64,000 nucleotides of DNA from Pterobdella sp. o SKG-2022. Its lineage: Eukaryota > Annelida > Clitellata > Hirudinida > Piscicolidae. A program made the translations under genes and the position numbers. The notes beneath the pieces were generated by a model that searched no databases, was not told where the DNA came from, and was given only the letters and a program-made list of their open reading frames with translations. The stretch is taken from NCBI GenBank assembly GCA_964035795.1, contig OZ038320.1, positions 25,050,118 to 25,114,117 of the forward strand, read 5' to 3'. Shown one piece after another: positions 25,712 to 37,700 of this stretch (positions are counted from its first letter, which is position 1; each line of letters begins with the position of its first letter).

Positions 25712-28700
25712 ATGAGAATGAAAAAAATATATTTCTTGTTTGTTTGTATGTCTTTTGTTACATCGGTTTCAAGCGCAGGTTGGGTTTTGTTATCAGATTT
25801 GAGGGAAAAGATTTATTAAATTACGAAATCATCTATAACTTTGAATTTAGAAAAATTTTTCAATTTAAAATTGAATTGATCAAGTCAAGCTAAATGGTCA
25901 AGTATTTTTTTAAATTTCAGGAATCGTTAAATGCAGGAATGCAACTTGCGAAGGGGAACGATGCAAAGGGTGTTTTTGAAATAATTTATTCGAATTTAAA
26001 TCAATTTAAATAGTTACATATTTTATTTTTATTTATTATAAAAATAATGAAAAAAAATTTTCGGAAATTCAATATTTATCTATTATAAATATATACAAAA
26101 ATTATCAAATGAAAAAGCTATTCTGATATTATTTTTCACAAAGACAAAACAAGCAAAATTTATGCTCAACTAAAAATATTTGAAATTCTGTTTTGAACCA
26201 AACACTATATTTCATTAGAAAAACTTTCCAAATAATAAATTTCACTTACATCAAAAAACATCATAATGTTTTCGAGCCTTAACAAATTACTCAATGTAGG
26301 CACTATCTTCAAAGTTTATTAAGATTCCCCAAAGCATTATTAAGCGACGTATACCAACAGATTTCTAATAAGAGCTACTTGATAGTAAAAGCCATATATA
26401 TATCGATTTAAATTCAAAAGAACTAAACGCATTGTTACAAAATCTTTTCATACCTTCACATTTTTAAAGCTACCTCTCATTCTTGCATGGAATTTATCTA
26501 CATCAAATTGATGATGAACTTTTTTTGAAATTCTTTTGACTCATTTTTAAACCATGAAAAAGTATTCACATGTGAATAATGAGTTTCGTTAAATTATATT
26601 AACGCGTCTAGCTTTTATATCATCGATGTTTTTTTAATTGCAAAATTTTATTGCATTTTTCAACCTGAAATGAAGCTAGATTCGTTAGAAAATAACTATT
26701 TAAAAACCATAAAAATTCAAGTGTTTTCAAAAACAAAGCTACCTTATTTTGAAGATACATCAACCAAAAAATACAGTGATAACTAATCATTTGAACAATA
26801 ATTAACCCATTAACGCCTGTGTCGTTATTTACGTTTCAATTTTTGTAAAAATTTCTAGAACCTATGGGAAAAAGCAAAAAAATAGTACGATTCGGAAAAA
26901 ATTTTTCGAGCAGTTTTTTATAAGATTACAGAAGTGTCCTTTCAAGAGGACGCTGGCACGAGCGTAATAAAGCTCAAATTATAATAGTCTTAATACTATA
27001 TATATTTTTGTTTTAAAACTGAAAACGGCCTAGAAACCAAAATGGTCACATTTCATATTTAAAAAATTCGCAAAAAAATATAATAAAGACATAATTATCG
27101 TTCATTTGGCATGAAAACCATACCAACATTTTATATGTAGGGGGACTTCGCATGTTTTACATCTTATTTTTGTATGTTTTTTACAATGTGAGCACCTTCC
27201 TTGATCACAAAATTCCTTTATTTGCTCCAGGGATTTATCTTTTCTTATAAATGGCGTGACTCTTTTTTGAGCCACGTTGAACACTTATTTTGGCAAGAGC
27301 TCCGTATTTTTCTAGATAGTACTAAACAATCTGGCGTCAATATTCGCAATACGTGATTTTTTACCGTTGATATTCTTGTATAAATTCCACGCAGTTTGGC
27401 ACGAAGCATCTATACCAAAAGCAAAAAGTGGAAACCACCATTTTTTATTCCTAAAAGAGATTCTCTGGGCATGTGTATTTTTATCGAACCGGTCAACTTC
27501 TCCCATATACGAGTTGTACATGTGTACCACCTTTGGACATTCAACACTAATTCGTCTTTTTTTGGAAGCTATTTTTTGCATCCCTGCTAACAATCGAAGT
27601 GGGGTATGTTGAATATGCATTAGATGCCAAAGTTACTACCTTAGTATCTTTCCATGCTACAACAGATATATTATCGGTGGTAGCCATGGTCATTGCACTT
27701 TTTTTTTCTTTTTTTCAATCTTTCAAACCTAAAGGGCAATTTTCAAGTTTGTTTAATTTTATAGTGTCTGTACTAAAGTGGCCTAATTTTGTAAGCTTAT
27801 TCAAAAGAGGCAAACTAGTAAAGAATCAATATAATAGAAACAAACACTAAGGTTTATTGAGAAACTTAATACACGAAGCTTTTCGTAACTAGATAATGTA
27901 AGATACTCTTACGAAAAGGCTCCGTGTATTAAGTTTCTCATTAAACCTTAGTGTTTGTTTCTATTATATTGATTTCCGGCTATTTTACGTCAACAATAAT
28001 AAAGAATCGATCGAAAAATAAATCATATAATGGTCCTTGCGGTAAAACCGATACCATTTCCAAAACCACAGAAGCCCCCAAACCATAAGCATTTTGGTGA
28101 CTTAGTGTGGTTAATTCCGCACCTTGATATAGAATGAAATGCACCAAGAATCCCGTTGATGCGCACAATGACCATATCTCATATGTAAAGTCAATAGGCT
28201 TTCCATGTATGTGCTGCTTTGCTCCATGTTTTCCATAATAGGGAATTATTGATTCATCTATTGCGTATCTAAAGCTTTTTTCGTTTTTGAAATTATTTTT
28301 GAAAGACTTGTTCAAAAGCCAAAAATATAAAGAAACTTTGGCAAATTTGTCATTAAAAAGTTTTGTGTTATCACATGTGTTAGAAATATTTGTCAATTTC
28401 GAAAAACCTATTTTTTCTCATTGCAGATAAGACTAACTCATTGTGCCTATCCTTCTTCAATTCCAAAAACATTCTTATATTTTGAAGGAGGCACAGCTCG
28501 TCAAAAGAAAGATGCCAAAGTAAACTTTTATCTCTTCTCCAGAGACACTCATTTGGTGGTTTCTTTGAAAAGCATACGTTTTAGATATATTAAAAATTTA
28601 AGATATTATTTCCTTATTAAAAACGGCTTTCTATGTGCTTAGTATGGTAACATCACAAGCGTTAAGGGTTTCAGAAAAATTTAGAGTATTTGTATTTCTA

Positions 28701-31700
28701 TCGAAAACTTGCGTCTTTCCCCATCTTAGGGTGCCATTCTTCCCAGTTTTTGGTTTACTTTTTTGTTGTTTTTATTCTTTTCATTGCTTTTGTGAACAAT
28801 TTCAGCTTCTGACTGAAGTTAACCTGAAGTGGTGCTCCAAGTTTCTTTAATTTTCGCGGTATGAGTAATTTCACCATCTTTTGGTGGTAAAATAACAACT
28901 GATTCAATATTTTCTAGTAAAATAACAACTGATTCATTATTTTCTTTTACTATTTCTTCTTCATCACTATTTAAGCACTCCGAAATGTCGATCACTTCAT
29001 TCAATGGAAGACTGAAAAAAGTTTAAAATTTGGCTAGTGAATGATATCATATTACACGCAATAACAAATGCACCTTTTTGACTGATTTTAAGACATTTAA
29101 AAAAAAAAAACCAAAATGACAGATTGAATACAGAAAATTAACGATGGATAAACGAACAGGAAAAAATTGATATTCATAAGGTGATGTACATAGCAAAACT
29201 AAGGTGCATTATAGAAATTAAATTTATTTTTTTAGTTTTTTGAAATAAAAATATAAATAAGAAAAATTGATAAATTAGTTTTTACAAAATAAAAAATAAG
29301 TTTAACTAAAACATACTCGAATCTCATCCGAATTAGATAATATACCAAATGTGTATCGCTGCCAGCGTCTTCTCCAGACTACATCTATTTTTAATCTTAT
29401 ATGGCTCGCTTAATTTTTATTTAAATTAAAATTTTTTTTCAAAATATTATATTGAAAATTTTTTTTTTAAAATTGAAAACAAGATTTCATCTTATTTAAA
29501 ACCGTTTTTTGAGGGGTATACACAATTTGAAACTTTTGCTTAGGGTTACCTGTTTCAAACTAAAATATTTACACAAAAAAACAGCGTAAAATTTTCAAAA
29601 AAATTATTTGTCGTGAAAAATGATTGATCTATATGACAAACAAAACAAAAAAACATGAAAAATTATTTTTTTGAGTTTATAAAGCATTTTAAAGATGTTG
29701 TAGTCTAAAGACTACGCTGGGCGTTAATGGGTTAAAAACAATAAAAGTTTAAACTTTTTCAAAAACACTAAAGCTGCCTTGTTTTAAAAATCAGCGCAAC
29801 CATAAAATTACAGTGATTACTATTCATTTGAACAATAAATAATACACTCAATCACCACCCAAGCGCCTCTAGTGATTCAATTTTGTGAAACAACGCGCTA
29901 TATAGAGAATGAATTTTAAATTTAGAATCGTTTTACTTTTGTTACATTTCTTAAACAACCTCACCATGATCGTTTCAGAATAGAGTGTTTCAATGGTGAA
30001 TGCACCGAGGAAGGATTTTGTCAGTGTGGTCCCTGTTGGACTGGTAGATCATGCCAAACTTACCGTATGTGAACCATCTGTAGTATTTTGAATAATCTAT
30101 GGGAACTATTAATTAAAATTAGTTTTTTGTCGGCCCCTATAGCTCAATGGTTGAGTATTAGACTAATTATCTAAAGTTACCGGGTTTGATCCCGCGCGGA
30201 CCGACAATTAGCACCTGTTCCACAGTGTGTTTTCGCTACATTAAATTTTCAAGCGCTTTGATCTATAAGAAAAAGCGCTTTATAAATACCCCATTACATT
30301 ACATTAAATTATTGGTTATTCAAATGAATTTTTTGTTGTTGAATCAATTATTGAAAATAATTAAATTGAAAATTCTTTTTGGAGTCAAATGTTGTCATTT
30401 GGTGTCATGGTAATTCATAATATATCACACTTTGTGGTTGAAAAATTATTCTATGAAACATCATCAATACATCTTCAATAAAATGAAAATGTATTGATTT
30501 TTTCTCACAGAAAATCTTTTCTATCCAAGTTTTAAAGGAAGCAATCAAGAAGTGAAGTTGAATAGAAATGTTGAAATTGGTTCAGTCATCTACGTTTTGG
30601 AAGCCATTGATAATGACTTGAGAACAACATGCAGTAATAAAACAATGGGATTTGGAAAGGCCAACAGCACACGAAACTCTACTAAGTGTGATTGTGGAGT
30701 GATTTTGTATAACATAGAAAACGGTAATGAGAATGGATTTTTCAAACTTGACAAACTTACTGGTGAAGTTAGCTTAGCAAAAGAGATTCTTTTAGAAGAT
30801 TTTGAGGCAAATCTCTATGTCTCTGCTGTAAATCAAGAAGTGAAGGGATTTGATGTTACTGGACCTGTGTCTTACATGCTTCTGTCCATCACAAAGGGTA
30901 ATCCTCATAACCAAGAAACTGACATGATGGCTGATGATGGGCGATATCGGAGGGTGCGTGTGTTATTAATCGAAAACCTATAAAAGATATATATTTCAAA
31001 TTTCATTCACTTTCAAATTTTAAAATTTTTACTCAAAATTATGTAATAAAAATTTTTTACAGGCGGTTCCAGATACTGTTGGAAACTTGACACTCACCTT
31101 CAGTAAAATTGGAACTAACAACGAAAGTACTGTAGCTTATGTTGGGTCCGTCTTTCGCTTCCAACTGCAGATCCAGTTTCCACCGAGTGTAGCTACTGTT
31201 ATATCAGTAGAACTATTTACGGCCTACAATCTTTCTACCATCATGCTTTTGTGCAAGCCAGAGATAACGTTTACAGGAGGAAACCTAGCTTTTGTTTCGC
31301 CTACCCCTTACCAAGATGCTAATGATGGTTCTTTGAATGTGAGCTGTTTCATGAGTAGAACAAATAATTTTGTTTTATTCGTTCATAACTTCAAAATTAA
31401 TTCAACGTTTTTTAGTTATTTTTATTGAGCGCTTAAGGCGTTTTGACAGATGATTTATATTGATAATTGATGCTTATTTTTTATTTTATTCAAGTATGAC
31501 CGAGCCGTTTTTAACTTTGGAACTGTTTCAAACTCCGGGGCTGGAGTAGGAATGGCTAGCGTGATCCTTATCGAATTCGAGGCTCTTATGCTTTCTTCTC
31601 CTGATCTAGTTAATGGTTGACTTTTAAAAAATCTTTCGGTCTTTTTAATTATTCGTTTATTGCTTTCAGTTGCTGAAAATAAAACTGTGGAATATGAAAA

Positions 31701-34700
31701 TTATTATGAAAAATATTTTTTTTTTAGGAACTTATTACTGGGTTAGTGCAGGCGCTGAATACAACAATCAAAACGAAATATGGATCAGTCAAATCGGCTT
31801 TCTTTTTGTCATGGATGACTATGTGAGCTAATAAATTAAAATTTTAGCTTTTTTGAGTAAATTGACCTACATTTTCAGTTTTTCCAATAATAATATCAAT
31901 CTTCGCATATGAATATTTGCATATCATGAAACAGGAAGTGAGTTCTCTCAACCCCAAGTTCAACCTCACTGGACCCAATGAAATCCCGCAAGGAGCTGCA
32001 GCCTCTTTTACTCTTGACATGTACCTTCCATACCCAGCAATCAAGCTGAATTTTGATGTTTTTGCACCTTTCAATTACACGGATGCCATTACCATTTGTT
32101 CGGTTTTGGTGGTTGATGTTGGAAAACATTATGAATGCTTTAACTATAAAGATCTTGAAGCTCTGTTTTATGACAGTGAATCAACTTCAACTAAAGAAAG
32201 GGCTACTTTGCCTTTGGGACTGATAGTTAATAAAGGTTGAATCATACATTGTTTTGCAAAAATTTCAAAGTTGAATTTTTTTAAGGCTCCAGAGTTGAAA
32301 ATGCAGTTTGGGAAGAGAATAGAATTTCTTTAGCATTTGTTATCAGAGTAGCGGATGAAAACTTGCTTCTTAATCAAAACCTATGGATAGGAGCAACACT
32401 TGAAATTGGCGTAAACGAAATATGGGCTATTCAACACTCTTTCAAAGTAGTTGCTCCAGTTTCCCCAGCCCCTGTTAGCAACCTTTTTGAAGTTTAAATG
32501 AAACTTTCAATTCTATGTCGTCAAAAACCTGTTGTAAGATTTTAATAGAATTGTTCTACCTTAAATACTTTTTTCATGTTTCAGCTTTCTTCTGCTCCGT
32601 CAGTTTCATTAGAAACCAAAGATAATACATTCAACATCAACTTGGGCATTCCTAAAACTGTTCATTTAAATGTGACGTTGGGTCAAAACAGTATAAGCGA
32701 ATATATTTTAGAAGCACAAACAGATGGTATAAAAATTTCTTTATGTTCATCCTTGCTTGAAAGAAAAGGCAAAAACGTTCCATGTTTTACTCCAACGAAT
32801 CCTAGTTTAACAAAGTCTTCGCCAGAATTAGCTTACAACAATCTAAATTGGAATATGGGAACATTGGAACATATGTCTTTAATTTCGGATGCTTCTGAAG
32901 ACAACATAGATATTGCTTTATATATATCTTTAATCAATTATTCTGGAGCTAATATAGGTGAAAGTGTTTCCTTGAGTGGAAAAATTATAGCATCGAGCTC
33001 TTTAGAAACGACTTTCTCGCAAGCTTTTACTGTTGGTTCACTTACAGCCAATTCAACGGCTACAGTATGATGCTTTTAAATTTTTATGATCGTACAACGT
33101 TGAAGTTTAAAATTTCAAAAAAATAAAAAACTAATAAAATTTTTCAGAACTATTCAGTGCCTACATTCAATATTTCATATGCAATGGGCTCAACTACACC
33201 GTACATCAACCAAACTATTGACCTGCGCTTAACTATTGCTTTTTATCCTCAAGCTTTGAACACACCTTTCATAATTAAATTTATTTCCTCCAATTCTAGT
33301 TTTATCACAAATGATTTCAATCTTGTGAGAGCAGAAGTCTTGTCTATTGGCGAAAACTTTCCTTGCACCAGTCACTACATGGTCAATTCCAGTGTTTATT
33401 ACTCATCATTGTGAGATATTCATTGTTTCTATAATTATAAATTAGGAAAAATTGAAAAAATTTCAATAAAATTCCAGAATTGACCATCCTTCGGAGGACC
33501 ATGCAAGAATTTTATTAGACTTTGGAAATGTCATCAACTTAGCAGATGTTCCTACCGATGTATTTGTGCCTACTGAAAAAGACAAGATTGAAGTGAGAGT
33601 TGTTTTGTTTGTCAAAGACACAAGTTCTTCAGCTACTCTTGAAACTAGTGTAACATATGCCGATTATGAGCCTCCGTGGCAAGATACTCAAAGCTTCACC
33701 ATCGGAACAACAAACGCTCTTGACTATAACAACACACTAACGGTTAATTTTCTGTTTTATTCAGGTATTTATATTATTAAGACAAAATGGAATAATGGAT
33801 GACTATATAATAAATGATAATTTTAATGATATTAAAGATGTCACAGTGTTAGTAAACTTAGAAGCTTAACAATGGAAAATGTTTGCATAAAAAATTTGAA
33901 ATTATGAACTAATAAGGGTGAAAACTTTTTTCTCGAAAGTTCAATATATACCGGAATAAAATATATGAGGTTAAGAAAAAAAAATAGTTAATATATGTTG
34001 TTATTCACGTCTTTTTTGTATACATAATACAAAAAAATCAATACTAAGTAAGATTTTATTGGTTAAATAGATAGTTCAGTTATTATTATATGTCGTACAG
34101 ACTTTCTAGGAAAAAATTTTTTTCCATACGTTTTGAGAGCTTTTTCAACAAAACTTTGATTAAAAGTTTTGAAACACATTTTATTTTTCGAGCCGAAAAT
34201 AAATATTTAAATAGAATGAAAAACTCCAAAAAAAATTTTTGTTTGATTTTTTAAACATACCTGTTATAAAAAATGCTATAACTTTCGATATCGATAGCTT
34301 TATCACGAAACATTCGGGGTTGTTTTATCTTTTTTAGCTCTTTAGAAAGATTTATCCATGATTCAGGTCAAATAATCAAAAATAAAAACTTTCACTTTTT
34401 TTAGATTTTTCTATGAAAAAATTATTTTTGTTTCTTATACACCTTTATGGTCATTTGTGTAGATAAGCTATCGAAGGAGTTGTGAAAGAAACTGCTGTTT
34501 TTTACACGTATATTAAAGTAAAAAAATTTTTCATATTGTTTAATTCTGATCATTCTCTCTATTAAACGTTTCGATACTTTTTTACAAAAGAAATTTTTTA
34601 ATATCTGAGTTTATCAAGTATTATTATATGAATTATTAGGTTTCAAATTTTTAAAAATTTAGATGAAATAAGGCATAATATAAATTGATAAATACATTGG

Positions 34701-37700
34701 AACTGAGCTTATAATTTATCGTCTTGATAATAAATTCTTCTTCCTACACTAAATTGTATATTACTTGAATAATTAATATGGTTCTTAAAGTTCAAACTTT
34801 CATCAAATTAGATACCTGAATGTTAAGTATTCATTGGTTAAGTTTAAACAATTGTAAATAAATATAAATAATTTAAATTTTTAATTTGAATGTTTTTTTT
34901 ATAGATTCCTGTCTTTTTTGATTACACCAACACTGAGCTTAGTAATGTATTCGCTGGTTCTGTATACAGAAGACAAATCATAGTTAAAACGCCGCCCAAA
35001 AGCGTTGCAACATGGGAAATAATTGCCGATGCTCCATTAGATCCTGATCTTTCTATTTGTGCGATTAATCTTGTAAATTATGGTTATGATATTCCGTACA
35101 TCGATAAGAACATACCAACTTCCAAAAACTTTGCTAATGGCAGGAATGACAAAGGATGGATAGAAATACAAGCTATCACAAATATTGGTTTGAATTTTTT
35201 TAAAACACGAATTTCATTATATTAATTAGTAATTTCTTTTCAGAGGATACTGAAAGACTATCAAATTCAACATTTGACCAATCAGCTGTAGTTTTTGAAG
35301 TTTTAGTGAAAGTCATTGAGACAGCTGTACAACAGACGAAAAAAGTTAATTTGTCAGTGGACCATGGTCTCAATGGGATAGATCATTCAGAAGACGCAAG
35401 CTTTGTCGTTGTTGCACCTCAAACTTCATCATTTACTGCTGTTCGAATTAGTACTATAATATTTAAAAGAACGAAACTTAAATCATTCAATAAAAAAATA
35501 AAAAACAATATTGGTTAAATTAAAGTTGAATTTTCAGATAGAAACTTGAAATTTTTAATTAATTCTGAAAAATTTACAGGGAGCTGTAGTTTTAAGCGAA
35601 AATTTCACTACAGCAAAAATCAACAAAAATTCATCTGCTCCGAATAATGATGTGTATTTAGGGCAAACGCTCATTGTGACAACAGCTTTAGAATACCCAA
35701 ACTTCACTGTGAATGAAAACATCAAGGTTACTGTTATTCTCTGAAATGGCAAAACTTAATGTTACATTACCAATGTAAAAATACATGAAAACTCCAAAAT
35801 TTTCTTTTAATATCAAAACATTTTCATACCACCAGGTGAAGATAAAGGGTCCTGCTGATGCATCGGTGAACATTGTTCAATATGGTCTCATCTTTGTTGG
35901 TCAAAACTTCCCGTGTGTCTTAAAGGGTGCTTATGCCAATTACACATCAAAGTAAGTAGAACTTTAAACTTTTAATAATTTTTCAGTTATTTTTGTTTTC
36001 AATTACAATAAAAACGCATATTTCAGTGATATGGTTAATAATTACATGGCTGTTTTGGACCTGGGGTTCATCACACATATTGGCATCAACGACTCTTACA
36101 TTGAAAGCCAAGTGAATATAATTTGATAGTAACATACTCCAAAAACAATTGATAAATAAAAGAACAAAGTAATTATTTGAATGCTTATGTTTACATGCGA
36201 CCACTTGTTTTCTGGAAATTATAGCCCACAGATGATCTATTTATTGACTTTTTATTTTTATAAAAATTTGTCATATAAAAATTACAGATAATGGTAGAAG
36301 CCGTTGTAACTATAGCAAAAAACAGTGGAAAAGTGGTGGGAGATATTATTAGTTTATCTCACACCACGAATATTAATGGTACAGACCTAACACCTGTATC
36401 TTTACCTCTCACTATAATAGCTTCGCCCCCTGTTGACAGAGATTTTAATTATGAGGTTATCTGAAACTAATTATGAATATTCATATTTACTAACATTTTG
36501 TAAGAATTATACTTTAAAAAAATAAGCATATCGGAATCACAGAAATGAATGAAAACTCTTCATTAAAACAAACTTTCAGGTTTTACCATCAATAGCAATT
36601 AATGGCACAAAGTATATACCTAGTCTTGAAGGAAACAGACTTGCTTACGTTAATGCCACTATAACAATTACTCCCAATACTTCTGACGTTATTTCAATAA
36701 CTGTAGGTCCCATAGCTAGCGGATCCCAAGGAGCTTTTATGACGATTGAAGACGTTGGAATAGTGAGTGATACTACTCTCTCAAAATAATTTTTTAATAT
36801 TGGTTTTTCAACAAAACACCAAATTTGAAAATTCTCTAATAAAGTTATTGAAAGACGAAAGCTAACGTTTTTGATATGTATAGCTTTATCATATATGTTT
36901 TTTTGAAAAATAATATGAGACAATACATACGATACATCTGTAAATTTGAAAGAAACACTGATTAAAAAGATCAGTTTTTAAAAATTTATGGACTGGAAAA
37001 AAAACATTTTTTTTAAATTTATGAATGCCGTTATCGATTGATAAAGCTTAGCTGGGGTAGAAACTTGGGAAGCGTAGAAGTCCCTCTATCCGTATTTCCT
37101 GTTTACGCCCCTGAAATTTTCTCTCAAAAACAAACAGCAGTGCTAGTTTTCAACAAAATCACCAATACAGGTTACAGTATAATCTAATAACTGATGAAGA
37201 ATATTGATAAAGTTTAAATAATCTTGAAGTATAACGTGCTTGTGCGTGTGTCTGTGATTATACGTTTAGTAGTGTTTTTATGATTCTTAAAAACTGGCAT
37301 GAATATTCAGCATAACAACACTTCGAAGTTTATGAATCCCACGATGCTTTTTGTAACGCCCTTTTATTTTTATTCATCATTTGATAACGTCACTTCGATT
37401 TACGAAAAGCTTTGAGGAATTAAATAAACTTCAATCTTTTTTTTTTGACTAACATATTGGTAACCAAAGTTCTGCTTACGAAGAGATTCGTTGTGTATGT
37501 ATTTATTAAAGTTATTATTGACCAATTCAACTCAAACATCATTTGTTTAGGAAAAATATAAAAAATATTGGCTATCTTCAATCGCTTAAATGAACATTCA
37601 ACACTAATTTTCTATTGAAAGTAAGTTCATTTCAAAGGCCATTCACACCGAGCATGGACATACAAAGAAGGCGATGATGAGATTGTAATACAGGCCTTGA

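Larger units (their letters stand above)
26802..29735 (-). mobile_element. piggyBac transposon with intact ends and TTAA duplications (non-autonomous by decay)
   Basis: The termini are exact inverted repeats: TTAA then CCCATTAACGCC at 26802-26817, and GGCGTTAATGGG then TTAA at 29720-29735. The element between the TTAA sites is 26806-29731, 2926 bp. It carries a minus-strand piggyBac transposase broken by stops, frameshifts and a nested insertion. It lies within the intron 25970-29978 of the large secreted-protein gene, opposite to that gene's direction. TTAA targets and CCC-type ends are diagnostic of the superfamily. Confidence 0.93.

Noticed and set aside
30131..30210. Possible functional tRNA-Ile(AAT) gene
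   Set aside because: The D and anticodon arms fold, but the T-stem and acceptor stem have mismatches and the sequence continues into a SINE body and tail.
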